A stretch of 64,000 nt of DNA from Peptoniphilus mikwangii (GTDB lineage Bacteria > Bacillota > Clostridia > Tissierellales > Peptoniphilaceae). The position numbers and the translations under genes were made by a program. The notes beneath the pieces are model-generated. The model was not told the origin of the DNA, did not search any database, and saw only the letters and a list, made by a program, of their open reading frames with translations. The stretch covers positions 186,001-250,000 of the forward strand of contig NZ_AUQY01000005.1 of assembly GCF_000468535.1 (NCBI RefSeq), given 5' to 3'. Shown piece by piece: positions 35,152 through 44,664 of this stretch (position 1 is its first letter; the number at the start of each line of letters is the position of its first letter).

Positions 35152-36189
35152 TTACAATTCACTTCCTTTATAACTTCTTACTAAATATTTAAGAGTTTCT
35201 TCAAATGAAATATCAAATCTTGTAGCTTCTATTACAGCTCCTATATCTTTTATTTCATACTCAAGTAAAAACATAAACGCCAAAAATTTTCCAATGTCAA
35301 AATTACTTCGTCTAAATTCTTTTTTTGCGTTGTAATATAAATATCTGTTTATTCTTCTATCCATATACAACTCTGTATTTTCACCTTCAAATAGAAATTT
35401 GTATTCCGTTTTTAATATTCTATTTACAAATTCCTCTTCATTTTCACAATAACAAAGATCCCTTAAATTTTCATAAGAAAAATCACAACCGCCTAAAATA
35501 CAAAAATTAATCAACTCCTCGGGAAGTATTTTATAGTATTTAAGACCTCTGTAAATCCATGTTATATTTAATAAATCGACTTTTCTACCATAGAGCTTTC
35601 TACTACATTCTAAATCAGTTTTATCAAAATCCTTTGTACTGTTTATAAGCTCCGTATAAAAGAACTTATCCAAATTCATTTCCATATAAAAAAGTATTAC
35701 ATCGCTTACTTCATCCTCATAAGCTTGTAAAACTTTGTAATACTTGGTATTTTTAAGCTTTTCTACAAATGTGGGGATTGTACTGTCAGTGTCAATCTTA
35801 AATCTTGAATCATCACCCAATACTATGAGTGAGCTTCTTAAATTATTTAATCCGTTATTTCTCTGCAAAACACGCAAAATTTTCTTTATATCGGAAATTT
35901 CAAATTCAGATAATAATGAATTTAAAAACCTTTTATAATTCCCTGAAAAATAATAACCGAACTTTCTAATCTGTTCAATCTTGTATCTTTGCATTTTAAG
36001 TTCTATATCATATACAGTATCATAACTGTCAAAAATACTGCCTATATCAGTATTTTCCTTAAGATAAGCTATAATTTCATGCACATCATTGCAATGAGCA
36101 AGTTTTATATAATCTGTGTTCATGAGGAGTTTTGAATACAAACTGTCAATTTTTGCATTTATAACTGCAAATTTTGAATTAATCCTCAT
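35152..36189 (-). CDS. ntpC: V-type ATPase 1 subunit C
   Basis: Subunit C (d in other naming) couples the rotor shaft to the membrane ring. The 345-residue all-helical protein begins MRINSKFAVINAKIDSLYSKLL. It has YYFSGNYKRFLNSLLSEFEISDIKKILR and, near the end, FLAFMFLLEYEIKDIGAVIEATRF, which is the most conserved family segment. The ATG at 36189 follows AAGGATG, which spans the stop of the preceding subunit. Its gene is second in this operon but fifth in operon 2, one sign that the two operons have separate histories. Confidence 0.87.
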   Translation of the reverse strand: MRINSKFAVINAKIDSLYSKLLMNTDYIKLAHCNDVHEIIAYLKENTDIGSIFDSYDTVYDIELKMQRYKIEQIRKFGYYFSGNYKRFLNSLLSEFEISDIKKILRVLQRNNGLNNLRSSLIVLGDDSRFKIDTDSTIPTFVEKLKNTKYYKVLQAYEDEVSDVILFYMEMNLDKFFYTELINSTKDFDKTDLECSRKLYGRKVDLLNITWIYRGLKYYKILPEELINFCILGGCDFSYENLRDLCYCENEEEFVNRILKTEYKFLFEGENTELYMDRRINRYLYYNAKKEFRRSNFDIGKFLAFMFLLEYEIKDIGAVIEATRFDISFEETLKYLVRSYKGSEL

Positions 36190-36191
36190 AA

Positions 36192-36512
36192 TCAATCATC
36201 CTTACTTAAAATAATTTTATCAAATGCTTTTTCTATCAAATAGTCTTTATTATTTTCATAATTTTCATCTATTTTTTTCAGTCTTTTACTATTTTCAAGC
36301 TTTCGCCTTTCAACTTCCAATCCGGCTTCGCTAATAATCTTGTCAAATATTTCCTGTGCTTTTATCTTTGCTTCATTATTAGCTTTACTTTCCATATCAG
36401 TAAGTTTTTTTCTGAGTTCTTCTCTTAATCTTTCTTCCTCAAGATCAGTTTGTTTAACCAATTCTTCAGTTCTGTTATCTATATCAATTATGCTCTCAAT
36501 AGTTTCTTTCAT
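36192..36512 (-). CDS. V-type ATPase 1 subunit G/H (peripheral stalk)
   Basis: This 106-residue protein is almost one charged coiled coil (TEELVKQTDLEEERLREELR then KANNEAKIKAQEIFDKI), as expected for the small stalk partner of subunit E. The start ATG at 36512 follows AAGGGATGAG; the longer frame from 36548 has no such site. It is the first gene of operon 1. A possible promoter, TTTAAA-16 bp-TATTAT, lies between it and the glucosaminidase gene, within 36530-36570. Sequence alone gives weak family evidence; position makes the call. Confidence 0.75.
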   Translation of the reverse strand: MKETIESIIDIDNRTEELVKQTDLEEERLREELRKKLTDMESKANNEAKIKAQEIFDKIISEAGLEVERRKLENSKRLKKIDENYENNKDYLIEKAFDKIILSKDD

Positions 36513-36621
36513 CTCATCCCTTCTTTCAACATGTACATATAATAGCACTATCTTAGAGAATTTAAAGTACCTTTATACTAATGCAAATGTTTTTCTGAAA
36601 ATTTCATCTGTTTTTCACATT

Positions 36622-37194
36622 TTAATCTATGATTTCTCCATCCAACTCTTCCAGATTGTATTTCTCAATTATTGAAATTATTTTTTCAGCATATGAAGGA
36701 TCTGTTGCATATCCCGATTTTTGTAATGCTTTTGCCGCATCATAAGGATTTTGTGCATCTCTGACCTTTTCATATCTGCCGGCCTTTGAAATCAAAGTTC
36801 CATAATCTTTAAAACTTTCCGATTTTGATTTGTACACTCTAAAAGACTGTTTCAATATTTTTTCTTCATCGTCATAAAATTCTGATGTATTCATTTCCAC
36901 ATAATCGGATTTAGATGTTGCTTTAATTCCAAAGTAATTATTATATTTTTTACTCAGTTCCGAATTCCCAAAATTGCTTTCAAGAGCAGACTGGGCAAGT
37001 ATTACACTTGCAAACAGATTGTATTTTTTTGCGGTTTGAATTGCAGGATACTTTGTCTCTTCAATATATACAAGCTTTTCATCAATTTTATTTTCCCGCT
37101 TAGATATAACTAAAAATACAAGTACTATAAATATAAAACCGCTAAAGAAGAAAAACCCCGTGTTTCCCTTCCTTCGCTTTCTTTTCTTACTCAT
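36622..37194 (-). CDS. Membrane-anchored glucosaminidase (GH73/FlgJ-like autolysin)
   Basis: A basic start, one membrane helix (GFFFFSGFIFIVLVFLVIS) and an outside domain of about 150 residues. The domain has SVILAQSALESNFGNSELSKK (catalytic Glu in the QSALESNFG block), YNNYFGIKA, FRVYKSKSESFKDYG and GYATDPSYAEKI. These are the ordered signatures of the endo-N-acetylglucosaminidase family that cuts peptidoglycan. I chose the second of two adjacent ATGs (37194) for better spacing to AGGAG. The gene overlaps the end of rpoN, so the two are co-transcribed, although their functions are not obviously linked. Confidence 0.88.
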   Translation of the reverse strand: MSKKRKRRKGNTGFFFFSGFIFIVLVFLVISKRENKIDEKLVYIEETKYPAIQTAKKYNLFASVILAQSALESNFGNSELSKKYNNYFGIKATSKSDYVEMNTSEFYDDEEKILKQSFRVYKSKSESFKDYGTLISKAGRYEKVRDAQNPYDAAKALQKSGYATDPSYAEKIISIIEKYNLEELDGEIID

Positions 37195-38506
37195 CATATC
37201 TCCTTCTGTTTGATGCAGGTGCTATTTTAAGCTCATCTCTGTACTTTGCAACTGTTCTTCTCTTAATCTCTATTCCCGTTTTATTTAACATATCAGTTAT
37301 CGCTTTATCTGATAGCGGATTTTTAGAATCTTCATTTAAAATGATATCTTCTATTTTTTTCATTATATAATCTCTTGAAACTTTTCCTGTCGAAAACTTC
37401 AATGGTTTTGTAAAAAAATACTTCAACGGGAAAACGCCAAAACTACATTCTAAATATTTATTTTTAGTCGCTCTTGAAACTGTTGACTCTGATATATTAA
37501 GTGCGTTTGCAATATCACTTAAGGTCATCGGTTCGAGGGAAAATCCATGTATGAAAAAATTTCTTTGATACTTTACAATTTCAGTTACAACTCTTTTAAT
37601 TGTATTTCTTCTCTTTTCAAGAGCATCTATTAAAAATAGAGTCCTTGTAAGTTTTTGCTTTAAATATTTTTTAGTTTCTTCATCAATATCGGACTCAAGC
37701 ATATCAAGATAAAATTTATTGACTTGTATGTTTGAAACTTGCTCATCAATTTCAATTTCAATATTTTCTGTATCAGTATTTACAAAAATTTCGGGTTTCA
37801 AATATACTGTCGGCAATTTATTTGCAGCATATCCTCTTCCCGGTTTCGGATTCAATTTTTTTATTTTTTCTATATATTCATTTAATTCAGCTAAACTTAT
37901 GCCTTGACTTTTGGCAATGCTTGGTAATCTGTTTTTATAAATATCCTCCAAATGATATTCTATGATATTTTTCAAAATGGTATCATGTGCATCTATCTGC
38001 ATCAAAAGACATTCCTTTAAATTTCTTGCACCTACTCCCTTAGGTTCAAACTCCCAAATTTTTCTTAAAACGTAAAATACATCATGCACCTCAGTTTTTA
38101 ATATTTTTGCCGCCTCTTGAATATCAACATCAAGATATCCGTCATCACCAATATTTTCTATTAAAAACTTACCTATTTGATACTCCGACTTACTTAAATT
38201 TATCATTCCAAGCTGCTCTATTAAAACATCACTTAAAATAACAGGAGCTTTTGTATAATCTTCAGGCTTTACATCTTCATCATCTCTGTAAAATTTTACA
38301 GACTTATTTTCCCTGAGTTTTTTCAAATAGTTTCTAAAACTTTCATCTTCAATTTTAGATTCATAATCTATCAAAACATTTTCTTCGCTTTCACGCTCTA
38401 AAAAAGATTCAAGTTCAATCGAATTTAATTCCATAAGCTCAATTGACTGTATTAATTCAGTTGTCAAATTTAATTTTTGTATTAGACTTAAATCAAGTTT
38501 TAACAT
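37187..38506 (-). CDS. rpoN: RNA polymerase sigma-54 factor
   Basis: RpoN directs RNA polymerase to -24/-12 promoters, which open only with an AAA+ activator. The 439-residue protein has the N-terminal activator-binding region (QKLNLTTELIQSIELMELNSIELESFLERESEEN), a core-binding middle and an HTH (MTLSDIANALNISESTVSRATKNKYLEC). The C-terminal RpoN box reads IKRRTVAKYRDEL, then KIAPASNRRR. All regions are present and the length is normal. The ATG at 38506 has GGTG upstream. It serves at least the promoter at 27373-27388 in this window (inference). It is co-transcribed with a wall hydrolase. Confidence 0.95.
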   Translation of the reverse strand: MLKLDLSLIQKLNLTTELIQSIELMELNSIELESFLERESEENVLIDYESKIEDESFRNYLKKLRENKSVKFYRDDEDVKPEDYTKAPVILSDVLIEQLGMINLSKSEYQIGKFLIENIGDDGYLDVDIQEAAKILKTEVHDVFYVLRKIWEFEPKGVGARNLKECLLMQIDAHDTILKNIIEYHLEDIYKNRLPSIAKSQGISLAELNEYIEKIKKLNPKPGRGYAANKLPTVYLKPEIFVNTDTENIEIEIDEQVSNIQVNKFYLDMLESDIDEETKKYLKQKLTRTLFLIDALEKRRNTIKRVVTEIVKYQRNFFIHGFSLEPMTLSDIANALNISESTVSRATKNKYLECSFGVFPLKYFFTKPLKFSTGKVSRDYIMKKIEDIILNEDSKNPLSDKAITDMLNKTGIEIKRRTVAKYRDELKIAPASNRRRYDE

Positions 38507-38586
38507 GAATATCACCAAGATTATTATATCATACTTTGCAATATGTAATTATTTATTCATTGTAATATAGTCTTATCATACTTTAC

Positions 38587-38615
38587 TTTACAAAACCAAT
38601 CTATAAAGCTACAAT
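38587..38615 (+). promoter_or_regulatory. Promoter of the HEPN-nuclease gene
   Basis: TTTACA (38587-38592) and TACAAT (38610-38615) with a 17-bp spacer, followed by ATAGGAGGA and the ATG at 38640. Confidence 0.55.
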
Positions 38616-38639
38616 AATATCATAGGAGGAATTTTTAAT

Positions 38640-39551
38640 ATGCTAACTCAGATGTTTGAATTTGAAAAATCAAAAAATAAAATACCTTATGATATACTAC
38701 ATAAAAATATTCCCATTAAAATGAGTAAGGAACTTATCGAAGCAATAGAATACCTCCTTTGGTATGTCCCCGATATAGCTTCAATACAATCAAGAGAAAA
38801 TGAGCTTGTATCAAATTTTTTATATGATGATTTTACATTTGAAGAAATTATGAAATACATGCACCTTAGAGATGAAGATGTACTGTTTACCGAGCAAATT
38901 GATTTTTATACAGAAAACTTTTATAAGTATGAAATATGCCCAAATTATCAAAAATTGATTTTAACTAAAAGCTCTGATGAAACTAAAACGGGTTCACTAC
39001 TTCGACATATCAGAAACTCAATAGCTCATGGTTACTTTACAATTGTAGAAAATTTGCTCATCGGATTTGACTATAAATTTGTAACAGGAAAACGCGAAGA
39101 ATGTAAGGCTATTTTTAAGATAAAACCGTCAAATTTACTGTATGCACTAAAAAATTTAGACACCGAACTAACTGAAGAAAGACTTGTAAAAACAGCTCTT
39201 GAAACTTGTGGATATGAAGTAAAATACTATGAAGACAATAATGAACTGTATGATAAATTTGATTTGTTTGCAAGAAGAGCCGACAGAAAATATGCCGTTG
39301 AAATAAAAAAATATAAAAAGAAAAAATATATAAATGAACGTGATGTCAGGTATATATTAGAATTATTTAAAGATGTATATAAAAATGTTCAACCCGTACT
39401 TGTAATAAATACATCTCTCCTTACAGAAAAAGCAAAACAAGAGCTTTTAAAACGCTCTATAATTATCCTTGATGTTAAAAATATAAAAAAACTGTTATCA
39501 GGCAGAGATATGCTTTTTGAAATAGAAAGAGACAGAAAATATAAGAAATAG
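38640..39551 (+). CDS. HEPN-like domain fused to a PD-(D/E)XK (Mrr-like) nuclease domain
   Basis: The 303-residue protein seems to be a fusion. Residues about 30-140 are helical and carry R125-N-S-I-A-H130 (in LLRHIRNSIAHGYF), the R-x4-H motif of HEPN RNases. Residues 180-290 look like a restriction-type fold: a helix before GYEVKYY, D208 in KFDLFARR, then E221-x-K223 in YAVEIKKYK. The PVLVINTSLL and IIILDVKNIKKLL strands that follow are typical of Mrr-type domains. HEPN RNases and Mrr nucleases are both common in phage defence, but some HEPN proteins are not catalytic. It is a single gene with its own promoter, AGGAGGA site and terminator, between rpoN and tuf. Function is inferred. Confidence 0.6.
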   Translation: MLTQMFEFEKSKNKIPYDILHKNIPIKMSKELIEAIEYLLWYVPDIASIQSRENELVSNFLYDDFTFEEIMKYMHLRDEDVLFTEQIDFYTENFYKYEICPNYQKLILTKSSDETKTGSLLRHIRNSIAHGYFTIVENLLIGFDYKFVTGKREECKAIFKIKPSNLLYALKNLDTELTEERLVKTALETCGYEVKYYEDNNELYDKFDLFARRADRKYAVEIKKYKKKKYINERDVRYILELFKDVYKNVQPVLVINTSLLTEKAKQELLKRSIIILDVKNIKKLLSGRDMLFEIERDRKYKK

Positions 39552-39623
39552 TAATTTATAAATAAGAATGATGTAAAAGTTATTATCTTACTTAAATATA
39601 AAATGAATTAATATCCATAACAT

Positions 39624-39656
39624 AAAAAATACCTCGATTTCTCGAGGTATTTTTAT
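39624..39656. terminator. Bidirectional terminator between the HEPN-nuclease gene and tuf
   Basis: AAATACCTCGA pairs with TCGAGGTATTT across a short loop (39627-39652), with A-run before and T-run after. It ends tuf on the minus strand and the HEPN gene on the plus strand. Confidence 0.85.
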
Positions 39657-39662
39657 TTTATA

Positions 39663-40856
39663 TTATTCAATTATTTTTGATACTACTCCTGATGCTACTG
39701 TTCTTCCACCTTCTCTTATCGCAAATCTTAATCCTTCGTCCATTGCGATTGGTGTGATTAGAGTTACTGTAAATGTTGAGTTATCTCCTGGCATTACCAT
39801 TTCTACTCCTTCTGCCAATTGGATATCTCCTGTTACGTCTGTTGTTCTGAAGTAGAATTGTGGTCTGTATCCGTTAAAGAATGGTGTGTGTCTTCCACCT
39901 TCTTCTTTTGATAGTACGTATACTTCGGCTTCGAATTTTGTGTGTGGATGTATTGAGTTTGGTGCTGCTAATACTTGTCCTCTTTCGATTTCTGTTCTTT
40001 GTACTCCTCTTAGTAGTGCTCCGATGTTATCTCCTGCTTGTGCTTGGTCTAGTTGTTTTTTGAACATTTCTACTCCGGTTACTACTACTGTTCTCTTTTC
40101 TTCTGTTAGGCCTACTAGTTCTACGTTGTCTCCTACTTTTACTGTTCCTCTTTCTACTCTTCCTGTTGCTACTGTTCCTCTTCCTGTGATTGAGAATACG
40201 TCTTCTACCGGCATTAGGAATGGATGGTCTACGTCTCTTGCCGGTTCCGGAATGTATCTGTCTACTTCTTCCATTAGTTTTAGTACTTTTTCTCCCCATT
40301 CTCCGTCCGGATCTTCTAATGCTTTTAATGCTGATCCTACTACGATTGGTGTGTTGTCTCCGTCAAAGTCGTATTCGTTTAATAGGTCTCTTACTTCCAT
40401 TTCTACTAATTCTATTAGTTCCGGATCGTCTACTTGGTCTTCTTTGTTTAGGAATACTACGATTTGTGGTACGCCTACTTGTCTTGCTAGTAGTATGTGT
40501 TCTCTTGTTTGTGGCATTGGACCGTCTGCTGCTGAACATACTAGGATTGCTCCGTCCATTTGAGCTGCTCCTGTTATCATGTTCTTTACGTAGTCGGCGT
40601 GTCCCGGACAGTCTACGTGTGCGTAGTGTCTGTTTGCTGTTTCGTATTCTACGTGTGATGTTGAGATTGTGATTCCTCTTTCTCTTTCTTCCGGTGCTTT
40701 GTCTATGTGTGCGTAGTCTACGAATTCTCCGCCACCGAATTTTTTGCTTAATACTAATGTTATTGCTGCTGTTAATGTTGTTTTACCGTGGTCTACGTGT
40801 CCTATTGTTCCAATGTTTACGTGCGGTTTTGTTCTTTCAAATTTTGCTTTTGCCAT
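39663..40856 (-). CDS. tuf: Translation elongation factor Tu
   Basis: The 397 residues are of standard EF-Tu length: GHVDHGKTT (G1), RGITI (G2), DCPGH (G3), NKEDQVDD (G4) and GSALKAL (G5). Domains 2 and 3 follow, with [17 protein letters not shown] and the C-terminal [19 protein letters not shown]. It carries aminoacyl-tRNA to the ribosome. The gene stands alone, away from fusA and rpsL, with its own promoter and terminator. Codon use is visibly biased towards a small set compared with its neighbours, as expected for a very highly expressed gene. Confidence 0.98.
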   Translation of the reverse strand: MAKAKFERTKPHVNIGTIGHVDHGKTTLTAAITLVLSKKFGGGEFVDYAHIDKAPEERERGITISTSHVEYETANRHYAHVDCPGHADYVKNMITGAAQMDGAILVCSAADGPMPQTREHILLARQVGVPQIVVFLNKEDQVDDPELIELVEMEVRDLLNEYDFDGDNTPIVVGSALKALEDPDGEWGEKVLKLMEEVDRYIPEPARDVDHPFLMPVEDVFSITGRGTVATGRVERGTVKVGDNVELVGLTEEKRTVVVTGVEMFKKQLDQAQAGDNIGALLRGVQRTEIERGQVLAAPNSIHPHTKFEAEVYVLSKEEGGRHTPFFNGYRPQFYFRTTDVTGDIQLAEGVEMVMPGDNSTFTVTLITPIAMDEGLRFAIREGGRTVASGVVSKIIE

Positions 40857-40889
40857 GAATATCCTCCCTAAATTTTTATAGTTACCTTA

Positions 40890-40918
40890 ATGATACAATA
40901 AAGAACGCCTAAAATCAA
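40890..40918 (-). promoter_or_regulatory. Promoter of tuf
   Basis: TTGATT (40913-40918) and TATCAT (40890-40895) on the minus strand with a 17-bp spacer. The ribosome site TAGGGAGGA follows just before the ATG. Confidence 0.6.
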
Positions 40919-40952
40919 TATTAAAGAATTTTTTAGCATTGTACTTGAATTT

Positions 40953-42299
40953 TTAATAATTCAAAGATTCTATTTTATTTATTGCAAAATTCTTCAAATA
41001 GTATTTACAAAATAGAAAATCTGCAATTTCAGCTATTGGATAGCTACACCATACTAATGTCAAGTTTCCCATTGCAGCAAAAATATATGCAACGGGTAAA
41101 AGAACCAAAAGTTGCCTTACCACTGATGACATAAGTGATAACATCCCATTTCCAAGTGCCTGAAAAGTAGAGCCACTTACAATATTATATCCCGCCATCA
41201 TAAATGCGGTTGAAATAATTCTAAGCATTGGAATTCCTATTTCAATAAGCTTATCTGAAGCATTAAATATTCCAAGAAGTTGCTTTGGAAATATTTGGAA
41301 TATTAAAAATCCGAATGTCATAAATAGTATTCCCGATTTTAAACTTAAATCCACAACTTTTTTTGCTCTTTCAGAATTTCCCGCTCCGTAGTTATATGCA
41401 AGAACAGGTACCATCCCGTTAGTAAGCCCAAAAATAGGCATAAATATAAAACTTTGAACCTTAAAATATGCACCAAGTGCTGCAACTGCCGTTGTAGAAA
41501 ATCTATCAAGTATTCCATTTAAAAGATAAATAGCTACACTTCCTATTGCTATTAATATCATACTCGGAACTCCGATAATATATATTTTTCTTATAGTATT
41601 AATATCGGGAAATATTCTTTTTATTTCTACATCCGCATTATATTTATAATTTAACGTAAATGCAATTATCGCTCCTAAAACTTGTCCTAATACAGTTGCA
41701 ATTGCCGCTCCTTTTACTCCTAATGCAGGAACATTAAAAAGTCCGAAAATAAATATGGGATCCAAAATTATATTTATAACCGCTCCGATAGTTTGACTTA
41801 TCATTGCAATTATAGTTCTTCCTGTTGATTGCAAAATTCTTTCTGTCATAATTTGAGTAAATATACCTATCGAAAAAATAGTACAAATAGAAATATACTC
41901 TGAGCCATAATTAATTACTTCAATATTAGTCGTCTGCATAGAATAATAAATTCTTGATAAAAAAAGTCCAAATAAAACAAATACAATAGAGTGAATTATG
42001 CAGAGAAAAAATCCGTTTTCTGCTGCAAGATTAGCCTGTCTGTTATTCTTTTCTCCAAGTGAACGTGATAATAGAGCATTAACTCCAACCCCCGCTCCAA
42101 CACCGACACCTATCATTAAATTTTGTATCGGCAATGCGATAGATACTGCAGTAAAGGCATTTTCATTGATTTGTGACACAAATCGTGAATCTACTATATT
42201 ATATAGCGCTTGTATAAACATAGAAAGCATTATCGGCAACGACATCTCTATTAAAAGCTTTCCCATAGGTTTATATCCCATTTTATTTTCCCTATTCAA
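40953..42299 (-). CDS. MATE-family multidrug/Na+ antiporter
   Basis: A 448-residue protein with 12 helices. The MATE-typical start GKLLIEMSLPIMLSMFIQALYNIVDSRFVS is followed by a two-fold repeat: GVGAGVGVNALLSR in half one, and in half two PIFGLTNGMVPVLAYNYGAGN. These exporters expel drugs or metabolites in exchange for Na+ or H+. The substrate is unknown. The frame starts with TTG after AAGGAGTG; an ATG six codons later (42281) has a weaker AGGGA site, so the exact start is open. It is a single gene; tuf lies downstream on the same strand but has its own promoter. Confidence 0.9.
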   Translation of the reverse strand: MNRENKMGYKPMGKLLIEMSLPIMLSMFIQALYNIVDSRFVSQINENAFTAVSIALPIQNLMIGVGVGAGVGVNALLSRSLGEKNNRQANLAAENGFFLCIIHSIVFVLFGLFLSRIYYSMQTTNIEVINYGSEYISICTIFSIGIFTQIMTERILQSTGRTIIAMISQTIGAVINIILDPIFIFGLFNVPALGVKGAAIATVLGQVLGAIIAFTLNYKYNADVEIKRIFPDINTIRKIYIIGVPSMILIAIGSVAIYLLNGILDRFSTTAVAALGAYFKVQSFIFMPIFGLTNGMVPVLAYNYGAGNSERAKKVVDLSLKSGILFMTFGFLIFQIFPKQLLGIFNASDKLIEIGIPMLRIISTAFMMAGYNIVSGSTFQALGNGMLSLMSSVVRQLLVLLPVAYIFAAMGNLTLVWCSYPIAEIADFLFCKYYLKNFAINKIESLNY

Positions 42300-42447
42300 A
42301 AATAAGCACTCCTTTCTATTTAATTATACTATAATTTCTAATATATATGAACTTTCATAAATAATTCTTATCCTATATTTGTGCTGATATAACATAATAT
42401 TGATAAATATAGTTTATACGAAATAAATTATTTTAAATTTTTCAAAT

Positions 42448-42492
42448 AAAAAAGCTTGGAGAACAGTATAAATACCGTTCACCAAGCTCTTA
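42448..42492 (-). terminator. Terminator of the tetR-pepD unit
   Basis: On the minus strand GAGCTTGG-GAAC-GT pairs with AC-GTTC-CCAAGC around a short loop (42452-42490), followed by TTTTTTATTT. Confidence 0.75.
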
Positions 42493-42525
42493 TATTTTAA
42501 TCAACTCTTTTTATTTTATAAATTT

Positions 42526-43959
42526 TTAAAATTTTGCCTGTTTTAATATCTCAACTAAACAATTATAAAATGTATTTGTCGATTTTATACTGAACGCTTC
42601 TTTCGGCGAGTGAAAATTCCAAGAATTTGGTCCTATTGAAACTACATCAAGCTCCGGTTTTTTATTAATGAAAAATCCGCATTCAAGACCTGCATGAACT
42701 GATAATTCTTTTATATTTTCAATTCCTTTTTCTGCATATACCTTCTTTACAAGTTCTCTTAACTTAGAATCAGATTTGAATTTCCAATTAAAATAATCTC
42801 CCCAAATTTCATATTCTAAACCGAAGGCTTTTGTAAGTTTCTTAAGTTTTTCTAAAATAAACTCTTTTTGAGAATTAAAGCTTGCTCTTATATCTGAAAT
42901 CAAAATAATCTTTGAATCTTCAATATAAATTTCTCCTAAATTACAAGAACAATCTACCATATTTTCAAAGACATTACTCATAATTTGTACATCTACAGGA
43001 CTTACTAAAATATAATCTAAAATATTTGAAAACATCTCTTTTGACATACATTTTTTATCTTCGATTTCTATAGGATCAACTTCAATCTTTATTTTTCCTT
43101 TATATTTTTGAAATTCTTCAGATATTAGAATATTAAACTCATTCAATTTTTCAAGGAGAGTACTATATTGATCTTTATTCAGCATTACAACAACTTTACT
43201 GTCCCTTGGAATAGCTAATCTGTAACTTCCACCTTTTACGGAGTTTAAATAAAAATCTAAATCCGATATATAATTCAAAAATCTGAATAACAATATACTA
43301 CTGTTTCCTCTTCCTCTATGAATATCTTCTCCCGAATGTCCGCCTTTAAGACCTGAAATTTTAATTTCATAAGGCACATACATTTCTCCCACGTCTACAA
43401 AATCTATGTTTTTATAAGCAGTAAAAACAACTCCGCCGGCAGAAGCGCAAAGTATTTCATTTTCATTGCAATGATCTAAATTTATAAGATATTTGCAGTT
43501 AAGTTTACTTGCATCAAAATTCTCCGCACCATAAAAATCTTCTTCTTCCGAACTTGTAAGTATTGCTTCTATTTCAGGATGTTCTAAAGTATTATCTTCA
43601 AAAATAGCCATTATTGCACTGACTCCAAGTCCGTTATCTCCACCGAGAGTAGTTGTTCCTCTTGTAGATACTATGTCTCCGTCTATATAATATTTTATTG
43701 CATCTTCAGCAAAATTATGTACTACCCCTTCAGCTTTTTCACATACCATATCCATATGAGCTTGAAGTGCAATTGCAGGATAATTTTCATAACCTTTAGA
43801 CGCACTCTTTCTCATGAATATATTTCTATAATCGTCTTTTTCTACGTATATTCCTCTTTCCTTTGCCCAATCATACATGTAATCTCTTATCTTTTCTTCA
43901 CTATGACTTTTTCTCGGAATTTTACTTATCTTGTCAAAATTGTTTAATATCTCGTTCAT
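42526..43959 (-). CDS. pepD: Aminoacyl-histidine dipeptidase (PepD, M20 family)
   Basis: The 477-residue zinc dipeptidase shows QAHMDMVCEKAEG (first metal His, general-base region), LGGDNGLGVSAIM (bridging Asp), LTSSEEEDFYGA (catalytic Glu), LNLDHCNE-type (YLINLDHCN) and GLKGGHSGEDIHRGRGN. HAGLECGFF and SFHSP-like NFHSPKEAF complete the set. The M20C lid domain lies between. Such enzymes split unspecific dipeptides, classically Xaa-His, in the cytosol. It overlaps the TetR stop by 4 bp and faces a YfcC-type carrier, so a peptide or amino-acid uptake and breakdown unit is plausible. Terminator at 42448-42492. Confidence 0.92.
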   Translation of the reverse strand: MNEILNNFDKISKIPRKSHSEEKIRDYMYDWAKERGIYVEKDDYRNIFMRKSASKGYENYPAIALQAHMDMVCEKAEGVVHNFAEDAIKYYIDGDIVSTRGTTTLGGDNGLGVSAIMAIFEDNTLEHPEIEAILTSSEEEDFYGAENFDASKLNCKYLINLDHCNENEILCASAGGVVFTAYKNIDFVDVGEMYVPYEIKISGLKGGHSGEDIHRGRGNSSILLFRFLNYISDLDFYLNSVKGGSYRLAIPRDSKVVVMLNKDQYSTLLEKLNEFNILISEEFQKYKGKIKIEVDPIEIEDKKCMSKEMFSNILDYILVSPVDVQIMSNVFENMVDCSCNLGEIYIEDSKIILISDIRASFNSQKEFILEKLKKLTKAFGLEYEIWGDYFNWKFKSDSKLRELVKKVYAEKGIENIKELSVHAGLECGFFINKKPELDVVSIGPNSWNFHSPKEAFSIKSTNTFYNCLVEILKQAKF

Positions 43960-44615
43960 TTTACACGTCCTTTCATCAAGCTATCTATCATCTTTTCCAT
44001 AAACACCAAAAACTTCTCGGAATGTTTTTCCACTTCTATCTCCTTATCATAAATTACTTCATACAAATAAGTTGCATGAACTCTTACAACAACACTAACC
44101 AAAAAAGCAATATCATCTTCTTTTAAAAGATTTTCTTTTAAAAATGATTTTGTAACCTTGAAATCACGCTGAAATATATTTCCTTCTCTTAACATATCAT
44201 TTATATCTTCATCTGCATTACTTCCAAGTTCCTCAGGGAATATTTCATAATAATCCTTTATTATTTCCGGAAGATATTTTGATTGATTACCATAAAACAT
44301 ATTAAAATATATGTCAGGATTTTTAAATGAAAACTCATTAAAAACTTTATACACCATTATATATTTCTCTTTTGGTGTTTTAACTTCTTTAAGTCTAGAT
44401 CTTAATTCTATTATATAATCTTCCAAATATCCTATTGAAGCATATATTAAAAGTACTTCTAAATTCTTAAAATAATTATACAAAGTTGCACTGTTATAAC
44501 CCGATTTATCAGCTATTTTTCTAATACTTACCTCTTCAAAACCAAATTCATCAATTATTTCTCTGGTCGCATTTATATAGTATGTCATCATTCGCTTTTC
44601 TTTTAAATTTTTCAT
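43956..44615 (-). CDS. TetR/AcrR-family repressor
   Basis: A 219-residue regulator. The N-terminal DNA-binding domain reads ATREIIDEFGFEEVSIRKIADK followed by SATLYNYFKNLEVLL, the classic TetR helix-turn-helix. The C-terminal part is an all-helical ligand pocket with no assigned ligand. The first gene of a unit with pepD, it is divergent from the YfcC-type carrier. Between them a perfect 18-bp palindrome (44669-44686) lies inside its own promoter spacer and just behind the -10 of the carrier, so it should repress both. Ribosome site GGGGGTGAG. Confidence 0.9.
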   Translation of the reverse strand: MKNLKEKRMMTYYINATREIIDEFGFEEVSIRKIADKSGYNSATLYNYFKNLEVLLIYASIGYLEDYIIELRSRLKEVKTPKEKYIMVYKVFNEFSFKNPDIYFNMFYGNQSKYLPEIIKDYYEIFPEELGSNADEDINDMLREGNIFQRDFKVTKSFLKENLLKEDDIAFLVSVVVRVHATYLYEVIYDKEIEVEKHSEKFLVFMEKMIDSLMKGRVK

Positions 44616-44635
44616 ATCTCACCCCCATAAAACAC

Positions 44636-44664
44636 TTGACAATATCAAATTATCCAACTATGAT
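44636..44664 (+). promoter_or_regulatory. Promoter of the YfcC-type carrier
   Basis: TTGACA (44636-44641, full consensus) and TATGAT (44659-44664) with a 17-bp spacer. The start site would fall inside the palindrome at 44669-44686. Confidence 0.7.

Noticed and set aside
39886-40672. Long plus-strand open frames opposite tuf
   Set aside because: They are shadows of the strongly biased tuf codons: low-complexity peptides rich in Leu, Val or Ser, with no ribosome sites.
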